From positions 13,497,381-13,561,380 of the forward strand of contig CM036221.1 in the NCBI GenBank assembly GCA_020631735.1: a stretch of 64,000 nucleotides of DNA, in the 5' to 3' direction. How positions within the stretch are numbered: position 1 is the stretch's first letter; every line of letters starts with the position of its first letter. This document shows, one piece after another, positions 44,291-60,026 of this stretch. The position numbers and the translations under genes are program-made. This DNA comes from Saccharum officinarum. Lineage: Eukaryota; Streptophyta; Magnoliopsida; Poales; Poaceae. A model generated the notes under the pieces. That model was not told where the DNA came from, did no database searches, and saw nothing but the letters and a program-made list of their open reading frames with translations.

Positions 44291-46332
44291 CCTTCATTCA
44301 TCGTGTAAAAGTTGTTTAAACGGACAGAACGATGATTTAGACGAATACTACTGTCAGATCAATGGACTACTTGCCTAGCTGAGAAAATGTGATTCATGTC
44401 ATGAATGAATCAATCAATTATCCTCTGAAGTGGTAGTTTGCAGCTCCTAAATCCCGCTCGATCCCTTTGGAGAGGGATTAATTAACCGAACAAGACCTTC
44501 CGTAGTTCCGTGGATCTTCACGAGCAAACTACTAAAGCTTCAGTGCTGGTACAGTGGCGCAGCACTTTCCCATTTCGACTTTTTCCGACACGACAAGCTT
44601 TTGCCTTTTCTGGCTCTCCCCTTGTCACAAGTCATTGCGTCAGGACCTTTGCGCTGCATGTACATGTACTTCCCTGATTTCGATTCCTTCGTCCCTGCAC
44701 ACTTCGGTTTCAGTTTCATCATACGCTGATTCCGTGATTCCATCACCACATGTTAATGATACTCATTGTTTCAGAGTTCAAACAGCATGCTGACCATTGA
44801 CTAAGTACTTGTACTCAAGGCGGCTGTTATATCAGTGCCAGGACCTCAAAACAAGCATCACCAGCTGACAGCTGCGCCTGCGAGGCTTAAACCACAACAT
44901 AGCAGGATTAGCAGCATAAACCCTCGTTTTCTCAAAGGCAAACGTAACAGCATTGCAGAATGCAGTACATGAGTAGAATACTCCAGAGTAGCTAGCTCTC
45001 GAGCAGCTCGACGTTCCTGGATTCGGACGCCTGGTGCGCTTTCTGTCTACCAAGCATTACAACATTCCTTCACATCAGAAACCCAAGATAAAAAGCAACC
45101 AAAAAAGCAGGGCGCCGACGTAAACCAAGTAACCAACCAAGCCGCCATTATTCAAGCCACCAAAGAAATTCTTAGCGCCCCCATTTGCCGTCGTCTGAAC
45201 AAATCCCAAGTGCTGCCTCCGCCTGATTGAGCTTATCCTGCTGAAAGGGCAAAAAAAGAGAGATGGAAATCAGTCAGCAAAGCAGCAAAAGCAAGCGCAT
45301 ATGGCAGACTTTTTAAATTTGCAAATGCCCTGGGCAAGACAACTAAGGGCCCTTCTTTACTCGCAAAGCGAATACTGGGATGATGCGGCCATAAAGCAGA
45401 ATTGCTTCATGCACTTGAGCTCATTCATGCCAAAGGGCATCTTCCCTCCCTCCCCTCCCCTCCCTCATCCTTGAGAGCCCAGAACCAAGAACTGCAAAAC
45501 CTTTTCAATTTTTTACTTCATGATTAAGCATCAAGTTGGGGCTAAGGCATCCTCGCTCACACATCCCCAACAATTCCCACCATAATTCTGCAGCTTTTTT
45601 TCGAGCAGAATCGATACCCATGGAACAAATTCAAATTGAAGGGATGTTTTATTCTTATTCCACGATACAAGCAAACTGTAGCAAGTGGATATGAACAACA
45701 GATGCCCCTTTGACATATTACTACAGAAACTCACTCGTGGGACAATACAACAATACGCTTCTTTGGTGCTCCGGATTTGGTATAATGTTCCCAACTACAG
45801 AAGCTTCAAAAAACTGAACAGCAGCAGAACTGTATTTCACGTGCAAAAGATATTTGAAAGAGAGAAAATTAGAGGGCAAAGGCACAAAACACGGCAGGCA
45901 ACCATGAGAAAACATACACACGTCAGGATGGTAGATGGTAGTGCAAAGAGCTAAAAGCTTCAATAAAAGAGTGAGGATGCAAAGAAAGCAAGAGGCGCCT
46001 AAGATTTCCAAAACCAACACAGCATTATTAAAGACAGACCACCACAAAGCAAAGCCAAGCATAGAATACACCCAAACAAACCCCTTGAGGAGGCGCATGC
46101 ACAGTCATCAGGATCAAAAAGCTGTCCAAGGGAAGAAGAAAAGAAAAGCACTCACGCTTGCACCAGACCACTCAGAGAAGCGCCACCCAAACCAGTAGAG
46201 CTGGGACACGCCAAAACCAAGAGCATGACCCAGCATCATCAATCATAGCCACATCATATAAACCAAGCACAGAGCACCCAAGAAAACAACATCAAGAGCA
46301 GACATCAAGAGCAGGGAGAAACAGCGTCAAAG
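44291..46332. other. Intergenic region upstream of the tetraspanin gene
   Basis: No confident gene. On the minus strand, a polypyrimidine tract ending CTTTCAG (about 45243) precedes a short frame reading QDKLNQAEAALGICSDDGKW that stops near 45175. About 190 bp upstream in that sense is a small ATG frame (MPFGMNELKCMKQFCF). These could form a tiny spliced gene or be chance. About 46150-46332 is probably tetraspanin 5' UTR. Confidence 0.35.
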
Positions 46333-47811
<1,479 letters not shown>

Positions 47812-48593
47812 GCTAGCTCTAGCTTCTCAATGTTTGTATGATATTTTGCTCCTATCTTATATCGAAAAGATAATAATACTTGAGAGCTGTGTTAGCCCCT
47901 GCAGTACTCTATTTGTTTCAAGTTGTACAGCTTCTTCCAGGTCTGCATAATTATGCTTCTGTAGATATTTGAGTTAAGAGGAGACTAAGCCATGAAGTAA
48001 AAGAGATGCCTAGTTTTTCCAATATGGTAGCCAACATTGTATCATGTAGAATTATATATGGTGAATTCAGGACAGAAGTGACTCCATGTGTATGGGGGAA
48101 ACCAAACCACACAAGCAGCTATGCCTATCGTACAGTTGGCGTGACTTCTATATTTTATTATGTTCTGAACATGGCCACCTTATGATATGATAGCACTGGA
48201 TTCCCTACACTGAAGTTAAATTGGAGACGCCATGGAATTTTGATGCACTTAAACCTTTATTCACTGTGCAGCACACTTGCAAGATTCGCTGCATGATCAC
48301 CTATATGAAAAGTTGAAAACTTCATGCAAGATGTAAGAAACAGGCAAATAATTTCCATTTGAGTCAAACTGTTGTACATTCCACAGCATAACTACTAACT
48401 GCTCCCAAGCACTAACTGTAACTAGATGTGCCTCCAAAAGCTCATTTCTGTTCATTTATAACTCCAGGTAATTGATCTACAACAGTTTCCACTTTTCACT
48501 GGTGCAGCATTGCCCGAATTTGAACACAGATAAACAATGTTTCGGAAATATAGTCACAGGAATTCCAGCAATAAACAATTTTTGGCACATTAT

Positions 48594-48595
<2 letters not shown>
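47812..48595. other. Tetraspanin 3' UTR and intergenic DNA
   Basis: The first few hundred bases are likely 3' UTR. Nothing else is identifiable. Confidence 0.5.

Positions 48596-48664
<69 letters not shown>
48596..48664. repeat. (CA)n microsatellite
   Basis: About 34 CA units. The equivalent tract in copy B is at 59954-60024. Confidence 0.95.
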
Positions 48665-48666
<2 letters not shown>

Positions 48667-49568
48667 GAATCTCATGAAAGCATCACGGTGATCATCTTTT
48701 ATTGGTATTGATTGTCATAGAATATATTCACATTGACCTTTTATTGCACGCAAAATTGGTATCAGATATGGTACAGCAATTTGATTTCAATTGGAATAAC
48801 ACAACCCCAATCACAAAGTGAGAATCTCAAAAAGGTGTCAAGGGCTTATTGGACCAGATGTGTCTCCAGTTCTGAAATAATCTGTGTTTTGAAAGCCAAG
48901 TATCCTGTGACCCATGTCATTTTAGAAGAGTCTAGCAAGGAAACTGCTGGAAAGAATGACTGTGTTGTCCAATGGGGTGTACCTAGTGTCCTAGTGTTCC
49001 AAACTGGATATATAAACTACAGTTCTTATCCATTGCGAATTCTGGAACACATCATTAGCAAGAAACTAGTGTTTGGAAGGGTTTTTCTAGCCATCCCGTT
49101 TATGTAAAGTTTTCCTTTTTCCTCTCTTAATGAAATGACATGCAGATCTCCTGTGTTGTTCAAGAAAAAAGAATAGTCAATGCAGAACCCATGTGGCCCC
49201 AATAGAGAATGATTTAGAGCAGTAGGAGCCTGAACCCAGCTGAAACTTCTTATTTCTAGTAAACTGTTATCTTCAAGTTCAAAGTATTAAAAACCACTCA
49301 ATAAGATTTAAAAAGTTTGTATTTGATTGAAACTAACCGTTTCAAAGATGCCTAGAACAGTAGAACCCTTGAGGATCCATCATGAAATGCTGTATTGAGG
49401 CCATCACAGGTATAGTAGTTTATAGACTTGGTTGGAAGCAGCCAGGGCAGACCATGTTGCTGACCACCCCCACCTCTTGATAGGCTATGGCTTTCATGGA
49501 TGTAAAAGGAGCAATCTTCCAGTTGAGGTCAAACCATGCAAAGGGCATGGATCATTATGTAGCAACCA
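48665..49568. other. Intergenic DNA
   Basis: No gene supported. The 124-codon frame at 48733-49107 is broken by a one-base difference in copy B and resembles nothing known to me. Confidence 0.5.
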
Positions 49569-49576
49569 CTCGCAAG

Positions 49577-49852
49577 TAGGGATGAAAACGGTACGGATAT
49601 TTTCCGACCGTATTCGAGACCGAATCCGTTTAGAGGGGTTAAGATGTGTCCGTATCCGAGTCCGGATATTCAACATCCGATATCGTATCCGTATCCGAAT
49701 ACTTAAATCACATACTTATGATGTCGATATCCAATCTTATCTCATCCGGCATGGCCGGCACTATCCGTATTCGAATCCGAATCCGACCAGAAATATGAAA
49801 ACAAATGTAATATCAGCGATATCCGTTCGTATCCAATCCGTTTTCATCCCTA
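49577..49852. mobile_element. hAT-type MITE (TAGGGATGAAAACGG ends)
   Basis: It begins TAGGGATGAAAACGG and ends CCGTTTTCATCCCTA, flanked by CTCGCAAG on both sides (49569-49576 and 49853-49860), an 8-bp target duplication. The interior has many TCCGTATCCGA phrases. Non-coding. Confidence 0.9.
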
Positions 49853-49860
49853 CTCGCAAG

Positions 49861-50456
49861 CATGAACCAAAATTGTCAAGGAGCTACATTTTGGAAAGGT
49901 GGGACAAGAGTAATGCAGACAGGAACTGAGATACAATGAAGAGTGCCACTTGGGATGACTGGAGACAGTGGAATACCAAATACCAATCTACATCAAGTTC
50001 ATACATGTCTTTTTCTAGAATCGCAACTATCATTAAGATATTTTGCAATCCGATGTAAAATTGTATCCAATACATCAAAAGTTCAAAACTGATGGAACAG
50101 ATGACAGAGGTAGTTCGGAAGATCAATATATTAGCAAGCATTAGTAGCTTCAAATTCTGTATCATGGCATAAGTGTACCAAAACCATATGTTGCAGACAA
50201 TGATCATTCCAGGTCTCCAGCACACAAACCATCACATCACTTATTCTAAATACATCAAAGAAAACAAACTCCAAACATGGACTTATGAAAATAGTATCAA
50301 AACCAATTCCAGCATTTGATATTACTATTCAAAGAAGTGGTACAACTAGTCTTCCACCACAAGAATTATGACATTCTAAACTACGTGGAAAAAAAGGGGG
50401 AGAAAATAGAGCAGCAGAAACAAGTTAGACGCCTTGCCATTTTCCAGAGCAGCCCC
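49861..50456. other. Intergenic DNA / 3' flank
   Basis: AT-rich and probably the 3' UTR and flank of the minus-strand gene that ends at 50457. Nothing else is visible. Confidence 0.5.
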
Positions 50457-51747
50457 TTATGCCATTGCAGCTTTCTTTTCTTCCTCAAGCTGTTTTAGCT
50501 CTATCAACCTTTCTGCCCATGCCCGCTCTCTTGCCACAGCAGCCATCTTCCTTTCTGTTCGTTCTGCCTCCTTTCTCTTAACAGCAGCAGAATACTGTGC
50601 TCTGCGCTTCTTCTTCTCAGCCTGTACGAGTAAGAATGCATTTAAGCACTTGATTAGAAACTAAGGGTGATACATCAACTCTAACTAGAAACATAGAGCT
50701 CAGACCCAGGTAACACAACTCAGGCATATCGACTGACTTGTTTAGATCCATACTTCAGTTTACCAATGTATTTCTATGCCATACTTAGATTATGTCATTC
50801 ACTTGCCTGGGGTCCAGGAAAAGGAACATATTATAAAACAGTGAACAAATAGAAGGTTGATTTTAAACTCTGCAGAGCACCGCTGGAAAGAACTGAGTGA
50901 CATATAGAGTTATATGTAGTTCCATTTCATGGTGACACTTGGGACTGCTAGGCAGTCTACCATCAACTCTCAAGATTTTATTGGTCAAAAATATCTTTCC
51001 CTTCCAGCATAAGGAACCTCAAGGTAGGCTTAGATAGCATCAAACAGAGTATCGTAGCAGGAAGCTCGACAGAAAAGTAATGGCCATAGAGAATGCAAAG
51101 TGTATTCACCATAATAAAGTCCTTGCGCTGCTTGATCCGCTTCTTCTCCTTCCTCCCTCGCACGCTCCCTTGGTTCGGCTGGCTAGCTGGAATGGGCTCT
51201 TCAGGCTTGCACTTCACCCAGTAGTATGGACCTGCAGACGACACATCATGAACATTAGTTAGACAATTGAACAAACAGAGGAACGATTCTTCTAAATACT
51301 ACGCTTAACCCATCAACCTCACAGAAACTCTGAAAATAAACTACAGAACACAGCCACACTCCAATCAAGCTGCGAAATTCAAAGGAATGGGATAACATAA
51401 ATGCAAAAATAGCCAGATCGAAGCATCTCGTCAGCTAGAAACGAAAGGCTGGATAAATCCTCCACACCTTTGGGGCGCAGGCTGGCCCTCTTCCGGCGGT
51501 TGGCGAAGCCCGGACGGCGCTTCGGGAACCGGGTGTCCATGAGCCTGGCGAAGAGCGTGGCGCCCATGGACGGCGCCTGCGAGGCGGTGACGGCGGCGGC
51601 GGCGGAGAAGGGGCGGAGCCCGATCGGATCCAGGAACCGAAGAGGAGAGGGGGGAGGAGGAAGTGGATGCGGGGCGCGACGGGGGAGAACCGCCACCGGC
51701 GAGGAGAGCGCCGGAAGGGCTCGCCGGAGAGCTCGGAGTAGCGCCAT
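50457..51747 (-). CDS. Small basic, probably mitochondrial protein
   Basis: Exons 51747-51468, 51231-51110 and 50621-50457 join in phase, giving 188 residues. The N-terminus (MALLRALRRALPALSSP) is Arg/Ala/Leu-rich with no acidic residues, like a mitochondrial presequence. The mature part has DTRFPKRRPGFANRRKRASL, then KGPYYWVKCKPEEPIP, a very basic RGRKEKKRIKQRKDF segment and a charged C-terminal helix (KKKRRAQYSAAVKRKEAERTE). The composition resembles an organellar ribosomal or RNA-binding protein, but I cannot assign a family. An essentially identical copy is at 61816-63106. Confidence 0.8.
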
Positions 51748-53700
51748 TGGAGAAGGTTCTAGAAGGTCGCTGTCCTGATGGGGCTATAGGGTTTTACTAG
51801 CAGGGAAGGGTGAGCGGGGAGAATGCAGGGGGCGAGTGTGCTGAGTGCGTTTGTGCACGTGCGAGTTGCGCATTTTCTACTCTACGCAAACGGTCTACCA
51901 AAGGCGTACTCATTGTGTATTTGCTGGCTCTTCAAGTACTCCATCAGTCTTAAAATTAACTATATTTATTCATAGATGTAGTATCAGTATTTATATCTCT
52001 AATATAGGTTTAATTTTAAATATATTTTATAATGAATCTAATAGTACGTATTCAATATTATAAATACTACTTTTTATGTAGCTAGACAAGCTTGAGATTG
52101 ATTTACTCCTTGAGCTTTCTTGTGGCTTCCTCGTGCTTTATCATGAGCCTCGTTGTGTGTGTGAATTAAACAAAAGGCGCGTAAGACATTTGTTTCTTAC
52201 TTTGTTGTCATGAGCCTTTTTTGTGGCTTCCTCGTGTTTCCCCTCAAGTCCCTTCATGTGTAACGACCATTAAAACTTGCACATAAGCAGTTTGACATCC
52301 CGCCAAGTCAGGGTTTGAGTAGGCTAGTGTTCGATGTTCTGATGAGAGTAAAGAAACATCTACAACTAGGCCAACCAACCACCCACTTACGACTTCCCGC
52401 AGGTCAGGAGCAAATGACTGCACAATCATTGGATCATTGACAGGCAATAGGTTGATCGGAAACTAGCCAGCGATTAGGGAATGGGTGCAATGTCTGACGT
52501 CCATGGGAAGTTACTTATGTTGAAGCCATGGTTAGTATATATATAATAGGTAGCTATTGCCTAGCGAATGTTCATAGTCCATGGAACGAATGAGACGCCA
52601 GACCCTAGCCAAAGGCCCAAGGCAAGGCGTGTCCTTGTACACTCGAGCTATTATGGACGAAAAATACATGCGGACAGAAAGAGAGAGGAGATGAAAACAA
52701 AACAAGAGGGGCAGATCATTTTTCATATCAGAAAAAAAAAACAAAAGGGACAAAAGGATTATTTTTTTTTTCAAGTTTTCGCTACAGGCTACAGCGGCCG
52801 TGGATCATCTTCAGCTGACACCATGAGATTTGAAGCGAGCAAAACATCAAGGTCATGGCTGGCGTAGCTGCTGCTGGAGCAGGACCACCAACCCTACACG
52901 CTGCGGAAAGAGCCGGCGCCAAAAGAAGCTCGTGAAACCAAAAGCGATCCCGATCCGCAGGCGCCGCAAGGAAATCCAGCTCCAACCAGAAATTCACGTG
53001 CAGCAAAGTCAAAAGCTATGGGGGTGTTCTTCCGGTGAGCACTATTCAAATCACACACTTCGAGGACACGATGACCAGGCAATGTTAAAACCACAAGTCC
53101 AGAACAACGTGTCGATGCCCTTTCAGCAAATGCAGCACTGCAAATGTGGAAGTAACAAGGAGAATTGCAATAGCAGATTAGCAGCTCCAGATTTTTATGG
53201 CACAGTTGTTCAGCTTCAGCATGAAAGGAGTAGTGCGTCCCTGCATCTGGGCACAGCCGCACAGGTGATGAAACCGTAGAAATGTTATAGGCACAAACAG
53301 AAGATGACCCAACGGCCGAGGAGAAATCTCAACCAAAACTCCATCCATCAGACTAGGATACTGAATTAGGCATTACCATATTACAAAGATCTGTGAGGTT
53401 TCTGCATAAACTGACAAAATCAAACCCTGCTGACAAACACCTAGTCACCTCTAGTGAACCTACAGCACTGTGCCACTGTTGACATGTCAAGCTACCAAAA
53501 GGTATGGAGCTGCAGAAAAGGTAAAAATGTTAATGCCAGTAAATAACATATAACCCAACAGCTACTGCAAAGCCTACAAATAGTATGGGCAGGAAAGCCA
53601 TTCACTTTCCCTCATTTGATGATTCCATTTAAGTTACAAAAAACTAAATATGATACAAGGAGCAACAAAACAAGCACTAGAGCTGCTACCGCTAACGGTG
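51748..53700. other. Intergenic region with a Stowaway-like relic
   Basis: About 51945-52110 holds a worn Stowaway-type segment (TACTCCATCAGTCTTAAAATTA). 52830-53279 contains open frames on both strands without recognisable content. The last few hundred bases are probably the 3' UTR of the SANT gene. Confidence 0.45.
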
Positions 53701-56700
53701 CTACCTGCTTCCTATGTCCTTCCAAGGATCCGCGTCACTGCCCATAATCTTAGAACCTGGACCATACTGAGCCTTGAGGGCAGCAGCCACAGGGTCTGAG
53801 ACGTTGCTAACGAGGATACCAGCACCCCCAAAACGGGTGACTCTACCAGGCTGCTGGAAACCCGAGATGAGTTCCAGACCATTCCTCTTCTGCGGATCAG
53901 AAAACCTTTCCAGCCGCTTGGGATCTGATTGATGTGGCGGCACTAAAGGTTGTTGATAATCTGGTAACACACCAAGCGTGCCATTCTTAGCCGAGTAAAA
54001 CGGTACACCGGCCAAGGATCCCTGGAACTTTGCCATCACAAGCAGAGGCTCAGGCTGTGTCATGCTTCCATCCAGATGGCCATAGCTCCTTGCTGATCTT
54101 TCCTCCAGACCCAAATGTGGAGTGATGCCAGGCCTGGAAGAACAAACCACACGATCCTTTGGATTGTTCATCAATCTCACAGATGATGTGTCAATCTTTG
54201 GTGAGGGAGGCTTGCTCTTGCTACCATTACACGATGAGCCAGAACTTTGCAAGGTCGACTGCTGGCTGAGAATCTGCCCAAACAACTTGACATCACCAGG
54301 CCGCTTTTGTTGCTCATCACCCTCAGAGCTTGTATTGCGAGAGCAAGGCCTCAAAGAGCCTTCCAGTACTTCTTCGTGTTTTCTAGGCCATTGAATCCCA
54401 TCACAACTGTTTGGAAGACACAAGCTGCTGGACCTGCCATTCTGGAATTTTGTTTGGGTGAACCGATCAGTTTGTGAAGTACTCACAGTGCCACTTGCAG
54501 TTCTTTCAGAAAAAATTGGTAATTCAGTTGTCAGATGATGATTCATATAACCATCAATATTACGAAACAATGTGTGCTGATTACCAGATGGGTCTTTAAA
54601 AGCTGGGTACTTGCTCATGTTTTTAGCCCCTAGAGCATTGCTGACTCTGTTGCCACTGTCCTCAAAGTTGGGCGTAGTTATTGAGGCTATGCCCTCAAAA
54701 CGAAATGCAGTGGGATCAGGAAGCACTGAACTGAACTGCACAGGCATTAAATCCTTCGGGGTAAGGGGGGTAACCAGTGGCTTAGGTTTCAGCAGGGGCA
54801 TATCTCCTGGTACAGAATGCTGATAACTTGAAGTGAATGCAGGACTAACGGTGGAAGCACCAGTCATGTTTGAGATGTGAACACTGTCCTTGATACCATT
54901 ATCTGAAGCTAAGAAAGCTGAGGCACCAGAATTTCTAGTTTTCATTGGAGTGTTATCAAGAGCATGGTGTGAACATTCTTCCACCCGGGAAGGATCAGTA
55001 CCAGTGCCTTCAGCTTTGTCTGTTTGAAGTACCTCTATAGAATGTAAACTGGATCTCACTTCCGAGTGTGTGGCCATTGCATGCTTAGTTGAAGAGCTGA
55101 TGGCACTACTACTATGCATGTTTACTTGGTGATCGACGTCATCAGTTCCTTGCAGCTTATCTGTGCTTTCTGGGCAATTGATGTCAATAGGACCAGCTTG
55201 GTGAGTACCATCACTGGACCTCTTATCATCAACAATGCTGCAATTTTTATCAGCTTCCTTCTCGTCTTCCTCAATTTTAACATCAACATCGCACCCATTT
55301 GATATATCTCCTTCTGCCTGCTTAGAGATTTTTATAACAGAGTTAGGCCCTCCAATGGCTCCTTCAGTAGGACAAACATCTATCACATTCTTTGAACAAG
55401 ACTGTGTGCTACAGATAGCTGAATCTATTTCCACAGCGCAAGCCTCGTCAGTATCGCTCCTTCCTCCATTGGTGTCACTAGCTGGCATACTAAATTCGGC
55501 TGCCCCTTGATGGATCAAATCCAAACCGAGTGATTTCCGAGCCTTACTAAAGAAAACTTTGCACTGTTCATATGACTTGCTCTTCACACATGACGAGATC
55601 CGAGCAAAATCCTTTCCATAATTATTCATAGCCTCAATGAAAATTGACTTCTCATCATCATTCCAATCAACTGGATCAACTTCACACTCTTGATCAGAGA
55701 GTGTGTCTTCCTCATCAACGATTTTGTCATTTTCTTGGGATAAGACATGCTCCACTCTTTTCATGCTAATCTTCTGGCCAGGATCAGCAGAACTAGTAAT
55801 GCATGAGCCCATTCCATCAGGAGAGAGGGTGCCACATATGCCTGCTAGTACATCAGCTGCTACTGATTCTCTCTCATGCAAAGGCACATTGTCAATGCAC
55901 TCCTTATCAGAAGATCTTTTAGCCACAAAAGGAACTTTGGGCCCATATGAAGTCCGGATGAGGGATTTCGCAGAAAATTTCTCCACCCGGTTTGCATATT
56001 CAAGGCCATGGGCTGCTACTACTGATGCTGCCCCAAGCATATCAAGAGAAGCAGCATTTGACTCAGGATTCCATTTCTGTCCAGATTTCGCTCCAAGATA
56101 ATTGCTGGTGGGTTGCTGTTGACGAAGGTCCAACAGTTTCTTCACTTCTCGGAAGCTGTCTGATTTATGATGCTTGTAGTAGAACTCCACACAGTCTGCA
56201 GTAGTTTTATGTGTAATGAAACTGGAGATTTTGGAGAAATCCTTGCCAAATTTAGCAAGCATCTCCATAAAAATTTCCTTTTCTTCTTGAGTCCACGGAT
56301 TTATCATTACCCGTTCCTTCTCAACTAAAACAGGATCCTCAACCAGCCCATTCTTGCTCAGAAACCTCAAGCATTCCTTCTCTTTCTCATCAATAATCAG
56401 TGCAGGCATTTTCAAGTAATTTCTGCAGCGCTTAATATGGAATTCTGAAAACAACTTCCTTGCAACATCTGACATCTCTGGAGTTGAAAATGTACTCAAA
56501 TTAGCAGCTGCAAACAAAAATAAACAAGTCAATATAGAACAAAAATAAACAAGTCAATATAGAGCGAAGGACAAAAGCATGGGATTTCAACTAGGGTACA
56601 GATAGCCATTCATATAAACTACGGAAGCAAAAAAAATACCAGAAATAGAGAAGAAATCTACGATAAGCGACAGTTCCAAACAAAATAAGACCAAATATTC

Positions 56701-58273
56701 AGTATGCTTGGGTTCACACAGAAAATTGAACTTCGAGCACAGTATTATCATTGTAGCACTAAATAAAGATATACAGATCAATTCTTCATGTTAGGTTCCT
56801 GCATTGTATAGTTTTTGCCTATCATAACAGTACCATGGAAATTCAGTCAACACTTAGACTACCGGACATACATGCCACTTTGTAAAGACTTGCACATCAA
56901 TATATGTTATAAAGCTATCAAATGCATGACTACATAAAAAGAAGTTTACATGGTCATGCTAACATGTGAAACAGAAATATATAGTCCAAAAAATTAAGAC
57001 TTGATTATTGATAAACCAACACGAAGGCCAGGATGTTTGACATCCCATATCTTGAGATTGCAATTGGCTTCGTGGGTGAATAAATATGTTTAGGGATTTT
57101 TAGTACATGGTTTTATTTCACTATAATTTATTTGGTGGGGGGTGGAAGGCCAGCAAGTATCATGCTGCTGAAACAACACACAGCAGTAGTAAGTAAATTA
57201 TCAAAATCTGATATGTGAACTACTCTCCATTTTAATGTGAAGTAGGACAAGCTAATTAGTTCATCTAACGCTCGTATGTTTCCTTGGTAATTTACTAAAC
57301 AATCTATCATCATAATCTACACCATGAGCAGGAGATTGACATATGAGTATCAGAGTATGAGAACTTATAAAAGCTGAAGCAGGAGTGATACACGACATTT
57401 TAAATGCAGATGAAGTTCAAAACAAATTGTGATATAAAATGAAAACATAATACTGACCAGGCATGGTTAATCGGGAGCGGTTAGAGGAGCGTTGCCTCTG
57501 AGATCCAATTTGCGATGTTCGGTTGCTCTGATCAATGCGCTTATTAGACTTTGAACGCTGTTTCTTTGCAGAAAGTAGTCGCACATCCTCTTTCCACAAG
57601 TGACGATATGCCTTGAACTTCATTGTAAGAATCTGCTCTTTCAACCTCAGCCTGGTTTTACGTACTCCAAGCCTTTCTTTGACAATCAAATCACTCTTCC
57701 TTTGGCTCAGAAGATGACTTGATGCCAACATCTCAAGGCCAGGTGTATCAGCAGGCAATGATTTAAATAGCACTTCATTCATTTCTTTGGCTATATCATT
57801 ATTTGCAGATGTGACAGAACCGAGTAAATCAGACTTATGATCATTGTATGCCCATTGCATCGCTGGTAGGTCATCACTAACTTCTATTTTCATGGAATCA
57901 GCATTAGCATGGCATGAAGAAGTTTCCAGCCTGTCATTGTCAATATCATTTTGAGACCCAGCTTCTTCAGAAGCTTTCAATGAGCTAAGATCAGCAGCTG
58001 CACAGGCCTCACCCTCAGCGACTCCAGGAGATACAGCACTCTCTTCTGAAGGAACTGTTTTTGCATTGCGAACTGGATCTGCTTCAATTTCCATCATATC
58101 AGCACCTTTGACATCAGCATCCTGCGCCACATGTACCTTAGGAGAACCAATGAGCTCCCCCAGTTCTTTTATCATATCAGATGCATCACAGATCTCCACA
58201 CTTACAGGGACCTTTGATGTCCCACTGGAAGGTGAAAGATTTTCTGTATGTGTCACCCCTGTGGGAGAACCCT
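53701..58273 (-). CDS. PWR: POWERDRESS-like SANT-domain corepressor, 3' part (truncated by gap)
   Basis: Two exons are visible: 58273-57458 (runs into the N gap) and 56507-53701 (stop TAG), joined in phase across a 950-bp intron. They encode about 1,200 residues. Two SANT domains are clear: NPWTQEEKEIFMEMLAKFG (about 56315-56170) and VDWNDDEKSIFIEAMNNYG (about 55680-55540), the paired arrangement of NCoR/POWERDRESS proteins. In Arabidopsis POWERDRESS works with the histone deacetylase HDA9 in chromatin repression. Upstream is a basic helix (RLRLKEQILTMKFKAYRHLW); downstream is a long Ser-rich disordered tail ending DADPWKDIGSR. The N-terminal exons are missing: sequence beyond the gap belongs to a different locus copy. 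No lesion is seen in the visible part. Confidence 0.9.
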
Positions 58274-58373
58274 NNNNNNNNNNNNNNNNNNNNNNNNNNN
58301 NNNNNNNNNNNNNNNNNNNNNNNNNNNNNNNNNNNNNNNNNNNNNNNNNNNNNNNNNNNNNNNNNNNNNNNNN
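58274..58373. other. Assembly gap of exactly 100 N
   Basis: A run of 100 N, the standard placeholder for unknown scaffold gaps. It cuts the SANT gene exon on one side and tetraspanin intron 1 sequence on the other. Confidence 0.99.
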
Positions 58374-58392
58374 ACTGTGAACTATCCTGCAG

Positions 58393-59169
<777 letters not shown>

Positions 59170-59951
59170 GCTAGCTCTAGCTTCTCAATGTTTGTATGAT
59201 ATTTTGCTCCTATCTTATATCGAAAAGATAATAATACTTGAGAGCTGTGTTAGCCCCTGCAGTACTCTATTTGTTTCAAGTTGTACAGCTTCTTCCAGGT
59301 CTGCATAATTAAGCTTCTGTAGATATTTGAGTTAAGAGGAGACTAAGCCATGAAGTAAAAGAGATGCCTAGTTTTTCCAATATGGTAGCCAACATTGTAT
59401 CATGTAGAATTATATATGGCGAATTCAGGACAGAAGTGACTCCATGTGTATGGGGGAAACCAAACCACACAAGCAGCTATGCCTATTGTACAGTTGGCGT
59501 GACTTCTATATTTTATTATGTTCTGAACATGGCCACCTTATGATATGATAGCACTGGATTCCCTACACTGAAGTTAAATTGGAGACGCCATGGAATTTTG
59601 ATGCACTTAAACCTTTATTCACTGTGCAGCACACTTGCAAGATTCGCTGCATGATCACCTATATGAAAAGTTGAAAACTTCATGCAAGATGTAAGAAACA
59701 GGCAAATAATTTCCATTTGAGTCAAACTGTTGTACATTCCACAGCATAACTACTAACTGCTCCCAAGCACTAACTGTAACTAGATGTGCCTCCAAAAGCT
59801 CATTTCTGTTCATTTATAACTCCAGGTAATTGATCTACAACAGTTTCCACTTTTCACTGGTGCAGCATTGCCCGAATTTGAACACAGATAAACAATGTTT
59901 CGGAAATATAGTCACAGGAATTCCAGCAATAAACAATTTTTGGCACATTAT

Positions 59952-60026
<75 letters not shown>

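Noticed and set aside
52830..53279. 149-codon frame downstream of the SANT gene
   Set aside because: It overlaps a minus-strand frame of similar length, has no recognisable motifs and sits in a probable UTR or intergenic region.
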